The position numbers and the translations under genes were made by a program. This document shows, in pieces, positions 21,968 through 33,730 of a stretch of 64,000 bases of DNA. Each line of letters starts with the position of its first letter. Position 1 is the first letter of the stretch. The notes beneath the pieces were generated by a model. The model saw only the letters and a list, made by a program, of their open reading frames with translations, did no database searches and was not told where the DNA came from. Source of the DNA: Cerrena zonata (Eukaryota; Basidiomycota; Agaricomycetes; Polyporales; Cerrenaceae); the NCBI GenBank assembly GCA_038087015.1, contig JASBNA010000042.1, positions 124,001-188,000 of the forward strand, in the 5' to 3' direction.

Positions 21968-24627
21968 ATGAGCATAGATAAAGACCCGGAACAGGTGATA
22001 GATGATTCCATCAATCAATTAAACCTTGACCTTGATACCGAGGCCACGTCCGACCACGATAAAGAAGTCTCAAAGTCAAATGACACTCTAATATCAAATG
22101 AAGATATACCCAATGAAAATATAAATGAAGATGATGAGAAAGCAGAGGAAGAGACTGAAGAAAAAGAAAGGGAAGGGGCAGAAGAAAATAAAGAAGAGAT
22201 GGAAGAAGTAAAAGAAAGTGCTGAAAAAAACGTTGAAGAAGAGGAAGGTGAAAGTGAAGAAGAAAAGGAAGATGAAGAAGAAGAAGAAGATGAAGAAGAA
22301 AGGAAGAAAAGGAAGAAAAGGAAGAAAAGGAAGAGGAAAAACCTGAAGAAAATGGACAAGAGGAAAAGGCTGAAGAAATTGAAAAAGAGGAAAATGCTGA
22401 AGTTAATGAAGCAAAAGATGATAAAGATACCGACGACGTGGCCACCCTTGTCAATGATGACAACATGGACGTTGATTCTAAAAGTGACTCCAATGACTTG
22501 AGTGAAGATGAATTAGATTTGGAAAAATTGATACAACAAAATAACGAATCTAATGGTGACGTCGAGATGGCGGATTCAAAAGAGGTCAAAGAAATCGAAC
22601 CCAAAGTTGTTGAAACCTCAACTGAAAATCAAGACGTTGATCAACCCCCTTTGAAAAAAGAGCCAGAATTAAATGTCTTATCGGCAGAAGAAGTTGCCAA
22701 ACAACAAGAAAATTTGGAAAAAGAAGAAAAAGAAAATGCTAAATTAATTGAAGAAGAAGAAGATTCCAAAAAGAAAACCCGTATTAGACAAACGCATTCA
22801 ATCATCATACCTTCTTATTCAAGCTGGTTTAATATGAAAAAAATTCATCAAATTGAACGTGAATCGTTACCTGAATTTTTTGCAACTAACCATCCATCAA
22901 AATCTCCAAAGATTTATGCAAATTATCGTAACTTTATGATCAATTCTTATAGATTAAATCCAAATGAATATTTGACCTTGACTTCTTGTCGTCGTAATTT
23001 GGTTGGTGATGTGGGTACTTTGATGAGAGTTCATAGATTTTTAAATAAATGGGGCCTCATAAATTATCAAGTTAATCCTCAATTAAAACCTGGTTATGCA
23101 ATTGAAAAATTGCCAAATGGTTCATCAGTTGGCTTACCTTATACTGGTGATTATCATGTTCAATATGATACTCCAAGAGGTTTATTTCCTTTTGATACTT
23201 TTAAACCTTCAATGGATAACTTTGATATAGCAAAATTAAAGAATTTAATTAAACCAGAATCTAATCAAAGTACTCATTTACAATCTCCTCCTCAAGAAAA
23301 ATCAAAATTAACCCATTCTATTGACGATAATAATGATGCTGATGATCACCTCAATAAAAAGAGAAAAATTTTAAATGATGGTTGGAACGATGAAGAAATG
23401 AAAAAATTGGTTCTTTCAATTAAACAACATCCAAATGATTGGTATAAAATTTCTAAAAATGTCGGTACTAAAACCCCTCAAGAATGTATACTAAAATTTT
23501 TACAATTACCAATTGAAGATGGTTTTGGTAATTTAAATGAAAAAGATTATGGTATCTTGAAATTCGCATCAAACTTTCCTGTTAATGCAGTTGATAATCC
23601 GGTCATTAATAATTTGACCTTTTTAACTCAAATAGTTGATTCTGACGTGGCCAAAGCTGCCACAAAAGCTGCTTCAAAAGTTATTGATGATTCAATCTTC
23701 TCAAAAATAAGAGAAATTTATGGTGACGAAAATCTCGAAGCTGAATCTAAAGCAAAGGTTGATTCAAATGAAAATGATGACAATAAAGAAGCGGGATCTT
23801 CTAATGGCGTGAAAATAGACTCCAACACTTCTGCTGATGTCGATAAGAAACCCAATGTCGAGTTAGATAAAAGGGATATTACATCTCCAAAGGAAAATGG
23901 TGATGCTATAAACCAAGTTGACAAACCGGAAAATCAAGATGAGTCAAAGGCAGAAGATGATAAAATTGAAATCGATGAACAGCGAAAATCCGATGATAAA
24001 CCGGAAGAAGAAAGGCTAGAAACGGAAAAAGAAAAAGAAAAAGAAAAAGATCAAGAAGAAGAACAAGAAAAGCCACAAGCTGATTCAAAACAAGAAGAAA
24101 AACCTGATATTTTGAAAGACTCGAGTGCTGCTACTTTTGGGCTTGTCGGTGCCAGAAGTCATTTGTTTGCAAATTACGAAGAACGTGAAATGCATAGATT
24201 AACATCGACCCTCATCAACAACGAGTTGTCTAAAATTGATATTAAACTTCAAAAAGTTGCTGAATTGGAAAGAGTCTATGAACGTGAAAAGAAGCAGTTG
24301 GCTCGTCAACAAGAAGAAGTATTTATCGATCGTTTGGCTTTAGCTAAATCTACCATAAATATCACCAAAAAGTTGAGCAATGCTGTTTCCTTAATCCAGA
24401 ATTCAAATTCACCAGGCTTAGAAAATGTCTCAGGTATCTTACAAGAAGTTCAATCTTTACTCTATAAACCCACTTCTCATGGCTTATACACTAATGAATC
24501 GAATAATACTCCAGAAAACGGCTCAGATAATAACAAGAATAATGGAACTACCGAAACGAACAAAAATAATAATGCTATCCCATTATCTCTTGAAGCTCCC
24601 CAATCATTTAAAGTTTGGGCTCCTTAA
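21968..24627 (+). CDS. SWI3: Swi3, SWI/SNF complex scaffold subunit (one frame break)
   Basis: Core subunit of the SWI/SNF remodeller. A long acidic Glu/Lys region comes first. A SWIRM domain follows (TRIRQTHSIIIPSYSSWF, LPEFFATNHPSKSPKIY, FMINSYRLNPNEYLT), then a SANT domain (WNDEEMKKLVLSIKQHPNDW, KTPQECILKFLQLPIED). It ends with a leucine-rich coiled coil and SLEAPQSFKVWAP, closely like S. cerevisiae Swi3 rather than Rsc8. The frame slips in the Glu/Lys repeats near 22299: one A of an AAAA run seems missing. Restoring it reads EEKEEKEE through to DDVATLVNDDN. Total about 885 residues. Confidence 0.95.
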
Positions 24628-24991
24628 GTTGATTGATCAAGAAGAAAGAGGTTGGAATCAAACTGTAAACTATTCGTATATCACTTTGACCAGTAGATGT
24701 CTTTCTCCATAATAGATCTTCCACATTTTTGTTCTTTCTCTGATTCATTTTTCGAACCCACTAATATTTAGTTTAATAACTTTGTATCAATAATAAAGAA
24801 ATATACTAATTTTTCAATCTTTATATGTGTAAGAACCTGGGCTTATAGTTGCGTGCAGGCTTTTTGTTTTTTTTTTTTTTAAACGATTTAACTGATAAAT
24901 GAACTCACAAGGAAATTCCTTTGCAAAAAAATTATATTCAATCTTTTTATATTTGAGTTAATTGCAAGGCGACAATCGACAATTCACCAGT
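24628..24991. other. SWI3 to downstream gene intergenic region
   Basis: 364 bp holding the SWI3 3' end and the promoter of the next gene, with a T-tract near 24868-24880. Nothing else recognised. Confidence 0.5.
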
Positions 24992-26386
24992 ATGTATAGT
25001 GTTGCAAGCCAAGATTCAGAGGTTATAGAGATAAATAGTCAACCAACCGCGACTGGGTCCAATAATGAAAGATTTAGTGAAGAAGACAATAAAGAAACAA
25101 GGGATAAGGAACAAGAGATACTCAACCTAACAAGCGATGAAGAAAACCCAAGAGAAGAGTATCAGGAGATGGAGGTAAGTAATAATTATGATACTAAGAA
25201 CCATAATCTAGGAGATGATACTGGCAGTCATCAAGAAGTCATTAATTTAGAAGAATTAACCGATGAAGACGACGATGAAAAGTCAACAGAGAGTGGCCGT
25301 GATATAAATAGTAAAGAAAGTAATAAAAATATTGGTAATAACAATAATGAGCACACCAAGTCCATTAATTTAGATGTCCAAGCAATAAAACTTAGTTCTA
25401 GTTTAACTTTAGAAAACCACGAGGATGACTTTGAGTTGGCAAAAAACGATGATACAGTTGAACAAACCAATCCCCAAGATAATAGTGCAAATGACGAAGA
25501 AGACGATCTCGAAGAAATCGGGGAAACTGATTTCAAGAAAGGTTTAGGTTCTGAATTCGGCTCGGATGAATTAAATAGCGAAGATGAAATACCAAATTTA
25601 GAAGAGGACGAGTCCCAAAAGGACCAATTGGATAGGTTAACAAACAAGCTAGACAATGAGAACAGTGTGATTGACGATCGAGAGAATGATGGTAATAGTA
25701 AAAGAAATCAAGATGATGATATTGCGTATTCGAAGAATAATGAAACCAATGAATTCGATATCTCAAATGATGTAATAACCATAGAAGAATCAACTGCACC
25801 ACCTATGGAAGAGAATAAAGATAAAAATAGCCTTGACGACATACCTATGCCAATATTTATTCGCATATCGGGGGATGACTATTTATTAATTCCTTTTTAC
25901 AAACCTACAAAATTAGACTTAGAAGGTCTCGTTGCATTATTTGATGATTCATCAGTTTTAGGACAGTCAACTGATGATTTTTTTGGCTCTTTAAGAGATA
26001 ATGAGGATTTAGTGGATTTATATAATTTTGAAGAGAATGAGGAATTGATTCTAATCATCCCCGAGCTTGGTAATTTATCCATAACTGAAGACAACATATA
26101 TTCACGCGATATTGGAATTTGGGATTTTGTTAAGGCATTCATGTCACTCAAGATGAATTCCAAAGATGATACTTCAGTACCTCCTAGAATGACTTTGGAA
26201 GTATCTACTCAAAGAAGATTTATAACCAAGTTTAATAAGTTAGCGGAATCTGTGAACTCAGGCAAAGGATTCAACGATATCGAAGATTTAAATAATCCGG
26301 GCGAGCTGAGGTTATCCTCTAAACGTAGCATAGAATTCGAAGAGGATGTTAATGAAAGCCACAAAAAACAAAAAACGAGTATATAG
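24992..26386 (+). CDS. Unrecognised acidic protein with SUMO-interaction-like motifs
   Basis: 464 residues from the ATG at 24992. The N-terminal 280 residues are acidic, Asn/Ser-rich and probably disordered. They contain repeated hydrophobic quartets beside acidic clusters: VIEI (11-14), ILNL followed by TSDEE (43-46) and VINL followed by EELTDEDDDE (83-86), plus VITI later. These look like SUMO-interacting motifs. From about residue 285 the composition changes to a folded-looking domain (MPIFIRISGDDYLLIPFY, ELILIIPELGNLSI, WDFVKAFMSLKM). A basic KKQKT end follows. I do not recognise the C-terminal domain; a nuclear SUMO-pathway role is only a guess. Confidence 0.75.
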   Translation: MYSVASQDSEVIEINSQPTATGSNNERFSEEDNKETRDKEQEILNLTSDEENPREEYQEMEVSNNYDTKNHNLGDDTGSHQEVINLEELTDEDDDEKSTESGRDINSKESNKNIGNNNNEHTKSINLDVQAIKLSSSLTLENHEDDFELAKNDDTVEQTNPQDNSANDEEDDLEEIGETDFKKGLGSEFGSDELNSEDEIPNLEEDESQKDQLDRLTNKLDNENSVIDDRENDGNSKRNQDDDIAYSKNNETNEFDISNDVITIEESTAPPMEENKDKNSLDDIPMPIFIRISGDDYLLIPFYKPTKLDLEGLVALFDDSSVLGQSTDDFFGSLRDNEDLVDLYNFEENEELILIIPELGNLSITEDNIYSRDIGIWDFVKAFMSLKMNSKDDTSVPPRMTLEVSTQRRFITKFNKLAESVNSGKGFNDIEDLNNPGELRLSSKRSIEFEEDVNESHKKQKTSI

Positions 26387-26549
26387 GTATGTAGTTAGCT
26401 AAGTGAATGAATAAAAGGTTGACAATGACTATAAATTTTGTTCAGGTAGAAAAGAACTTTACATTCAAAATTATTATACAGAAAAAAGTAAAAGAAAACT
26501 CTATATTTAATGATAATATACAATTTAAAGAATGAAATAATACAATAAT

Positions 26550-29501
26550 TTAATTGACTAAACCACCGTCCTTAAGCTTTCCATAAAGCTCAGGATCGAT
26601 GTATTTTTGCAAATTAGGTTCACCACTCAAACCTTTTCTTCTTCTAGTCTTCATAACAAAGTCACGAGCAATCGATTCGTTCGGAACAGGTTTCAAGGAT
26701 GGAAGATAACAGTCCTTATCCAAAGGATCACCAGGAACTAGGTCCCACTTTTCAAAAGTCAAAAAGCACATCGCTTGACCTTGAGTATGTAACCTTATAT
26801 CTGACTCTAAACCGATTGAATCTACGACTGGGACATATCCTTCAACTTGAAGCAATTGTGTCCCTGGGATGGCAGACTTATTCACAATATCACCTCTTCT
26901 ATTACTCAATAGTCTCTTAATGGCTGAAAGTGCAACCGGCTTACACGTAGCATCTACCCTGTAAATAGGTTCAAGTAATCGAGGAGTTGCAGTAAGCATA
27001 CCCGTATGTACTGCATTTCTAGTCATGGGAATAAGATGACTACCAGCTTTAGTTATTTCGGAACCATTTAATACGGCGTCTAATATTTTAAACTTGGTAT
27101 TTCGAATTGGTTCGTCACACAATGGTCCTTCATTTATCCCAAGTTTGAAACCAGTATTTAATAAGTCTTTGACAGAGTAGAGTAGCTCTTTATCAGTTTC
27201 GCCCTCAAGAGTATCATCCATAAACAAGCTCGGGTACTTATTGTCAAATGGCCCAAAGCTCCAAACAGACCTGGCAGCTAGTGCATCCCAACCAAAGTCT
27301 TTCCTTAAAATCTTTGAGGTAGTTTTAATAGGGTCCGAAAGATTAAGTTTTCCTGATTCAATAGCTTTTCCAACATTGGTATCCATTGGCTCAGCAATAA
27401 CCGATATTTGATATTTTTTAGAAGGTGCTTTTACAGAAATTTTGGTAACAGATGTGTCAATACAGGTTTCACTAAACTTCGCTACCGGATCACTAACTTT
27501 AATATCCAAGTCATCAGTGAAAAACACCCTCAAATCATGAAGAACGCAGTCTAAATACAATTCACCTGGTGCTAGTAAAATATGCTCACCACTTTCCTCC
27601 ACCTTTATCACAACACTCAAGTATGCTTTATTGACTTTCCTGAGACCTTCAAGAAGTTTAGGTAATTCAGAAGGATTTTCAGGTTCAATAGAAACTTTAA
27701 AGACGGATTTTTCCGAATAGTCTAAAGGCTTGAATAAAACAGCATGTTCAGCTTTTTGACTCAAATCACAAATTGTAGCACTTTTAGTGACTATCGCATC
27801 AATTCCGCCAACTATTGCAATAGATCCAGGTCCTACTTCTTCAACAGGCACTTTATACCTTCCTCCAGGAATATAAATTTCATCAATGATTTCAACTTTA
27901 AAATCTTCATCGTCATTTGCAAAGCCTCTACCTAGAACTTTAACTTTGGAACCTACTTTAAGAGTTCCCAGGTAGACTCTAACAAAAGCGTAGAATTTTG
28001 AAGCATCTGCCGATTCAGTTAAGTTTATTATATGTGCCACTAACTGTTCATTACTAGCGTTAGTATAATTAGATAGTTTATACTTTTTAGCTTCTTCAGG
28101 ACACGGAATCTTCTTCATGACATCAACAAAATCTTTTGATCCTTGGAAAACTTTCAGAAGTACTTCACGTAGTAGTATCTGAGAGTCTTGTTTGAACAGA
28201 CTTTTAGGTAACGTAATCCCAAAATTATTCCATAAAAGATCAGACAAATATTCACCTGATGTGTCAGTTGTCAAAGTATGAGTGAATATCTTATATATTG
28301 GCTCGAGGATAAAATGAACGAACGACCTTGGAAGGTTCCCACTCTCAGACGTTTTAGAAAACTTTTTTGTTTCTGGATTGTAATAAGAGGCCCATAAAAG
28401 TTTAGAGAAAGTTTCCTTATCAACATGGCCCAAGGAGTGATTTTCGATGTATAACTGAGCGAATGTGCTTATAGAGAAGGAGAATCGCTGATTCGATGAT
28501 GCAAATATCACATTATCGTGGATGGGGGAAATTATCTTGGACCATGAATATGTTGCACTATATTCATTTTCGTCTATGAAAGAATTAAGAACATCGAGAG
28601 TGTATTGAATTTTATGATAGGAATCTAAAGGAGGTAACCTAAGTTCAAGTATCAATCTATCAATCTTGTTAAGTAAGACGGTAATCGGTATGTCATTCCT
28701 CAATGCTTCTGATACTATTTCTTTATCTCTCGGAGTAATTCCTTCCAAAATGTCAATTACCAAAAGAATACCATCTGCTGCTTGAATTGAAGCCGAAGCT
28801 TCATCTGAGAAATTAGGATGTCCCGGGGAGTCGATCAAATTCAAAACATACGACTTGTCTTTTGAATCAGGTAAGAGCAAAGTTATGGACGAGCTTTTTA
28901 TAGATATACCTCGAGATATTTCTAATTTATGATTATCCATAAAGCGTAACGGCTTCAATGTTTTCATATTAACACCCTGTTGGATTGAAGGAGAATGTGT
29001 ATCCAAAACAAGGTTATCAATAAAGGTAGTTTTACCTGAGTGCAAATTTCCAACTATTGCAACATTCCTGATTCTCTCCGTAAGTTTCATTGTGTCAACC
29101 ATGTATTGACGAGAATAGTTCAATGTAGGTAAGGCCTGTAGCTTTTCATCTAAAGATTGCACATTGTCCATATTATCTGTAAAGTCAACCTTGATCTTCT
29201 TGTTAATCTTTGGCTGAAGAACTGGTTCATCGGCTGCTTCTTCATATGGTTTTGCTATTATAGTTTCCACTCCCGGTTGGAAAGTGTTTTTCAAAGAGAG
29301 TGACACTTGACTTGGTTCTGTTTTCACCAATGCTGTAGAACTATCTACTTCCATGCCATCTTCATTGTGTTGAGCATCTCGTTCCTCATCGCTTTTGGAA
29401 TTATGAATTGACTCTCTTTCATCACTGGAGGATTCAGCGTCCGAGTCGAATGAATCACCTATAAGATTTCCGAACTCATCGTATAGTTCATCGTCATCCA
29501 T
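26550..29501 (-). CDS. SNU114: Snu114, U5 snRNP GTPase
   Basis: EF-2-like GTPase that controls Brr2 and spliceosome activation/disassembly. 983 residues: acidic N-terminal extension typical of Snu114, then the GTPase with GNLHSGKT (151-158), DSPGHPNFSDE and NKIDR. Translation-factor domains II-V follow (LYLDCVLHDLRVFF, then RRGDIVNKSAIPGTQLLQVEGYVPV). C-terminal MKTRRRKGLSGEP is a family signature. No frame breaks in nearly 3 kb. Confidence 0.97.
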   Translation of the reverse strand: MDDDELYDEFGNLIGDSFDSDAESSSDERESIHNSKSDEERDAQHNEDGMEVDSSTALVKTEPSQVSLSLKNTFQPGVETIIAKPYEEAADEPVLQPKINKKIKVDFTDNMDNVQSLDEKLQALPTLNYSRQYMVDTMKLTERIRNVAIVGNLHSGKTTFIDNLVLDTHSPSIQQGVNMKTLKPLRFMDNHKLEISRGISIKSSSITLLLPDSKDKSYVLNLIDSPGHPNFSDEASASIQAADGILLVIDILEGITPRDKEIVSEALRNDIPITVLLNKIDRLILELRLPPLDSYHKIQYTLDVLNSFIDENEYSATYSWSKIISPIHDNVIFASSNQRFSFSISTFAQLYIENHSLGHVDKETFSKLLWASYYNPETKKFSKTSESGNLPRSFVHFILEPIYKIFTHTLTTDTSGEYLSDLLWNNFGITLPKSLFKQDSQILLREVLLKVFQGSKDFVDVMKKIPCPEEAKKYKLSNYTNASNEQLVAHIINLTESADASKFYAFVRVYLGTLKVGSKVKVLGRGFANDDEDFKVEIIDEIYIPGGRYKVPVEEVGPGSIAIVGGIDAIVTKSATICDLSQKAEHAVLFKPLDYSEKSVFKVSIEPENPSELPKLLEGLRKVNKAYLSVVIKVEESGEHILLAPGELYLDCVLHDLRVFFTDDLDIKVSDPVAKFSETCIDTSVTKISVKAPSKKYQISVIAEPMDTNVGKAIESGKLNLSDPIKTTSKILRKDFGWDALAARSVWSFGPFDNKYPSLFMDDTLEGETDKELLYSVKDLLNTGFKLGINEGPLCDEPIRNTKFKILDAVLNGSEITKAGSHLIPMTRNAVHTGMLTATPRLLEPIYRVDATCKPVALSAIKRLLSNRRGDIVNKSAIPGTQLLQVEGYVPVVDSIGLESDIRLHTQGQAMCFLTFEKWDLVPGDPLDKDCYLPSLKPVPNESIARDFVMKTRRRKGLSGEPNLQKYIDPELYGKLKDGGLVN

Positions 29502-29789
29502 TTTTATTTCTTTAGTCGAAGAGTTATAAGGACGGTTGGCTAGTTTTATTTGTCTTTCAATTTTTCATTTCTGAGCAAAAAAAAAAAAAATCAGAAAAAT
29601 TAAAAGATAAAAAATAGAAGAACATGAAATGAAAAACTACGACAGAGTACCAAATAAAACTACAAATAACCATAATAACGAAGCCCTTTCAATGGAGAAA
29701 GTATAATACAGTTTTATTGCTTTAAAGATGTTTTAAAAAATAAGTATGAAAGAAATGAAATGGAAATTTAAAGAAAAATTATAATTAGT

Positions 29790-30362
29790 TCATGACAAAG
29801 TTTGATATTTTCTTAATTCAGTCAATAATGTCTGTAATTGGACATCGGAAACTTTGTTAGACAAACTTGGGATTAAAGACTTAGCTTCTTCTGCATCCTC
29901 ACATTCTAGAGTACCTAATTGAGCCAACTCAAAAGGATGTAAAGGCTCTGAGGCTTGATAGCTAAAATCATTTAATAACTTTTCAACGGTTTCAGTTGAG
30001 GAAGAATTCTTGAATCTAGCAAAATTCGATAAGAAATTAAGGGTCTTATGCATTATTTCATTTGAATTTGGACCTGCTAATTCCATATTAGCTATTTCAT
30101 CTTCTTTTTCATTTTCTTCATCCTCATCGTCGAAGTTGTCAACTGTTGATTTGTTTTTACGCTCTTTCAAAGCTGCTCTGATTAATAGTCTTGCCTCCGA
30201 CAAGTTTAATGCTATTAATTGTTCTTCATCTCCGCTATTAGTGATTTGCGTGAGTTGAAACTCCGGTCCCAACTTTAAAGTGGCGGCATTTTCTTCATCA
30301 TCGATATTCTGAGTGGTAGGCTTTCTTCTTCTAACCCCCAAGGCACTGGTACTGACTTTCAT
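29790..30362 (-). CDS. RPB4: RNA polymerase II subunit Rpb4
   Basis: With Rpb7 it forms the dissociable stalk of Pol II. 190 residues: LGPEFQLTQITNSGDEEQLIALNLSEARLLI matches the start of the Rpb4 core. An acidic fungal insertion follows, then MHKTLNFLSNFARFKN and LHPFELAQLGTLECEDAEEAKSLIPSL. Same strand as SNU114 and YAK1; separate promoters. Confidence 0.97.
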   Translation of the reverse strand: MKVSTSALGVRRRKPTTQNIDDEENAATLKLGPEFQLTQITNSGDEEQLIALNLSEARLLIRAALKERKNKSTVDNFDDEDEENEKEDEIANMELAGPNSNEIMHKTLNFLSNFARFKNSSSTETVEKLLNDFSYQASEPLHPFELAQLGTLECEDAEEAKSLIPSLSNKVSDVQLQTLLTELRKYQTLS

Positions 30363-30938
30363 GATTAGTTAAAGTAATTGATTATGCAAATATATAAAAT
30401 TTTCAGTTTTGGACAAAAGAAAAAAGTAAGCCAAAGGAATAGAAACACAGCAAAACAACAGGGAAAAACAGAAACCCAAGAACAACCAAATTGTTATGTA
30501 TTAAATTGGTTATTATCGAGTAGTCTCTATACGAAGTAACTGTTGATTGAAAGATCGAATACACTAATGGAAGTTGTTTTTCTGTTTAGCTTGAACTTTT
30601 TTTCATGTTTTGTTCGTTGAGAAATATGGTTTCCGGTCGCACACGACTAAATATATTAGGTAATGAATAAAAGTTACAAAATATACTCTTTATTGAATTT
30701 AAGATATAATATTAAGTAGTAATAGGACATGTCTTGCTAATGTAATAGACAGGGTCCAGGTTAATCTGAACAGGGGAAATGTGAAGATAAAAAAAAAAAA
30801 AAAAAAAAAAAAAATTAAAAGAAAAACGGCAAAAAAAAAAAGTAATATCATGAAGAATTAAAAATTAAATTTGAATAGGAATGAATTGAAATCGTAGAAA
30901 AATAGAATAATAATGTAAGTAATGAAGAAACAAGGTCA
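30363..30938. other. RPB4-YAK1 intergenic region
   Basis: AT-rich region upstream of RPB4 and downstream of YAK1, with an A-tract of about 25 near 30789-30813. No gene recognised. Confidence 0.5.
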
Positions 30939-33158
30939 TTAAGATGCAAAATTTGCTTGGACGTCCGAAATAAAGGGATGTTTCAAAGCTTCTTGAGGAG
31001 TCATTCTTTCTAAAGGATTCCAATTAAGAGCTTTATTTAAGAAGTCAATTAATAATAAACGATCATTTTGCTCACGTTCAATCATTGTATTTGTCATTTT
31101 TCTTGAAGGTAATTTATAATTAAGGATAATATCTTTTAATAGGCGATGCTTGAAATAGTTTGTATTTTTCAGTTCTTTCTTGATGTTATCTTCTTTACCT
31201 TTCGAAGCTAAAAATTGAACATATTCTTCATGAGTTTTAATTTTATAGGTTGGTTTACCATCAGGATCAGATGAAGGGATCTTATTGAAAAAATTCAAAG
31301 AATTACGACCAACTTCAATCATATGACGAGGAGGGTAACCCAACATATCAATAATTTTCCAAATTTGATTATATTCTGATATACCGGGGAACATTGGTAA
31401 ACCAAGGAATAATTCACCAACTATACAACCAAGAGACCACATATCAATTGATTCAGTATAAGGTAAACCAAGAATGACTTCTGGAGATCTATAAAATCTT
31501 GACTGAATATAAGAGTAAACCGTTTGTCTTGTGAAACAAGCAGAACCAAAATCAATAACTTTTATATCTGGTTTATCGGGTTGACATAATAAGATATTTT
31601 CCGGTTTTAGATCACAATGAATCATTTGGAAACTTTTCAATTGAGCCACCGATTCCAAAAGTTGTTTAGTAAGCAATTTTACCAATTTCATATTTAAACC
31701 ATGGAATTGATTTTGTTTAATTAGTTCATATAAATTAGAAGCCAATAATTCAAAAACAAGACATAAATGCTCCTTATGCATAAAAGTATCTAATAAGCTA
31801 ATAAAATTTTTACCATTACTATTTTGGTTAAGATATTCCAATAATCTTACTTCTGTTAATGATTGATTTAGATAAGCCGGTTTAGACTTGATAACTTTAA
31901 CCGCAACAACTGATTGATTGGATAAATTTTGACATTTAACAACTTGACCAAAAGTACCTGAGCCTAAAAGATCTAATACAATGTATTTTCTACCTTCCTC
32001 GGTACCTAAAATATCGTTTACGTATAAGATATAATCACTATCGACGTTATCATAACCGTTATTATACTTTGGTTCCAGAGGTTTTGTTAAAACTCTCTTT
32101 GGATTAGTTGATTTGGAATATTGAAATTTTTTCGGCTGGCATATGCTATAAGATTCAGTAAGATAAACTGATAATGCATTCACTGGAGAAATATGGATCG
32201 AATTAACTGAGCAACGACGATACTTTGGTTGTTGATGAACTTTTGGTTTTAAACTATATCTGTTTTGAACTTTGGTAGCTTTTGGAGCGGGTCTTCTACG
32301 ACCAGTTAATCGTTGGGATTGTAAAGACTGTTGGTATTGTTGGTATTGGACAATCAGAGGTGATCTACCAAGCCTAGGTAAGTTATAGTAATTAAAGAAT
32401 TGAGGGGAATGATGGAGCTGAGGAGGGAGAAACTGGGGCTGATGGTGGAAGTTCGATCCAAGAGCGACCGAAGATCTTCTTGCCAGGGCAGGACTACCCA
32501 ACTGCTGTTGTTGTTGTTGTTGCTGTTGCTGATGTTGTTGTTGAAAATATAATTGAGAAGCATTATTGGATCCAGGAGCAACACCACCAATCGCCGCCCC
32601 ACCAGCAATATAAGGATTATTATAACCGGAATAATAAGAGGTATCGACGGCGGCGGACATACGACGATCCGCCCCACCCAAAGTAACCTCCTGATTAGTA
32701 TAGTATTGATTGAACGGATTATCAGCACGGGTGGGAGGATGAATAAGGGGCGCGACATTGGCTTGACGCTGATCATCGTACTCATAAGTAGTTGGAAGCT
32801 GATTAGCAAAAGACATTCTTTTCGACTGTTGGTGCAAGAGCGGTATGGTGGGAGGGCCACCGGCCAAGTTTTTAGTGGGGGATTGGGATAAGTTGGACGA
32901 ACCAGCAGAACTAGATGATGAAGGGGGTATTAGACTTCCTGACGACTGGGTCGGTGAGTACCAGGGGTTTCGAAAGCCCGCAATTGCACCGGGAGCACCA
33001 GCGCCCGCTGCAGCTGAACCTGGATTGGCTGCTGAATGCTGGGAAGCATGTTGTGGTGGGTGTTGTTGATGCTGGTCAGCGTATCCTTGCGGAGGAGGTA
33101 AATGCCAGCTATCTCCAACAGAACTATGTCTATTGATATTATAATTATACGACGACAT
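30939..33158 (-). CDS. YAK1: Yak1, DYRK-family protein kinase
   Basis: Growth-restraining Ser/Thr kinase opposed by PKA. 739 residues. The first about 330 residues are low complexity (Gln, Ser, Gly, Pro), with a Gln run at 32505-32540. The kinase domain then shows LGSGTFGQVVKC, AVKVIK, HCDLKPENILL, IDFGSACF and the DYRK activation loop YSYIQSRFYRSPEVILG. The helical DYRK insert and a C-terminal NPLERMTPQEALKHPF are present. Intact frame. Confidence 0.96.
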   Translation of the reverse strand: MSSYNYNINRHSSVGDSWHLPPPQGYADQHQQHPPQHASQHSAANPGSAAAGAGAPGAIAGFRNPWYSPTQSSGSLIPPSSSSSAGSSNLSQSPTKNLAGGPPTIPLLHQQSKRMSFANQLPTTYEYDDQRQANVAPLIHPPTRADNPFNQYYTNQEVTLGGADRRMSAAVDTSYYSGYNNPYIAGGAAIGGVAPGSNNASQLYFQQQHQQQQQQQQQQLGSPALARRSSVALGSNFHHQPQFLPPQLHHSPQFFNYYNLPRLGRSPLIVQYQQYQQSLQSQRLTGRRRPAPKATKVQNRYSLKPKVHQQPKYRRCSVNSIHISPVNALSVYLTESYSICQPKKFQYSKSTNPKRVLTKPLEPKYNNGYDNVDSDYILYVNDILGTEEGRKYIVLDLLGSGTFGQVVKCQNLSNQSVVAVKVIKSKPAYLNQSLTEVRLLEYLNQNSNGKNFISLLDTFMHKEHLCLVFELLASNLYELIKQNQFHGLNMKLVKLLTKQLLESVAQLKSFQMIHCDLKPENILLCQPDKPDIKVIDFGSACFTRQTVYSYIQSRFYRSPEVILGLPYTESIDMWSLGCIVGELFLGLPMFPGISEYNQIWKIIDMLGYPPRHMIEVGRNSLNFFNKIPSSDPDGKPTYKIKTHEEYVQFLASKGKEDNIKKELKNTNYFKHRLLKDIILNYKLPSRKMTNTMIEREQNDRLLLIDFLNKALNWNPLERMTPQEALKHPFISDVQANFAS

Positions 33159-33730
33159 GTATCTTGACTGATATATACATATATATGATCAATGCAACGA
33201 TCTATAACAAATAGAAGCCACTATTGTGATTGCTTCCAACAAAGTTAACCGCTCTTTCAAAAAGAACAAAATCCAAAACTTAAAAAGAGCTGAATATGCA
33301 CGGACCTTCCTCCGATGTAGCTAAACGATTAATTAACCAAGTAAACCAAATCCAACCAAGACAAATGAAGCTAATTGATGGATTAGTGATGGAAAGAAGT
33401 TGGTTTCTCTTTATAAAAAGAAGGGTAGTTGTATAAAAAGGATTGTGTCTACCAAAAATCTCAAAAGCTTTTGACTCAACACCAATTTTTGCAAAAAAAA
33501 AAAAAAAAGTCAAAAAAAGGCAAAAAACACTAACAAAACGAAAAAAAAAAAGGCAAAAACACTAACAAAACAAAAAAAAAATTGGCAAAATATTACAAAA
33601 GACGACTCTGGACACAATAAAAGGACATAAAGAGACATCAGCTGGGAAGGAAAGCCTAGAAGAACAATATGAAATGACCAAAGAAGAATTGGTCGGAGAA
33701 TTTTGTGCTTTCACAATAGTGGTAGTTATT

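Noticed and set aside
22011..22604. Ser/Phe-rich antisense frames over the start of SWI3
   Set aside because: Mirror of Glu/Lys codons; SWI3 is clearly coding on the plus strand.
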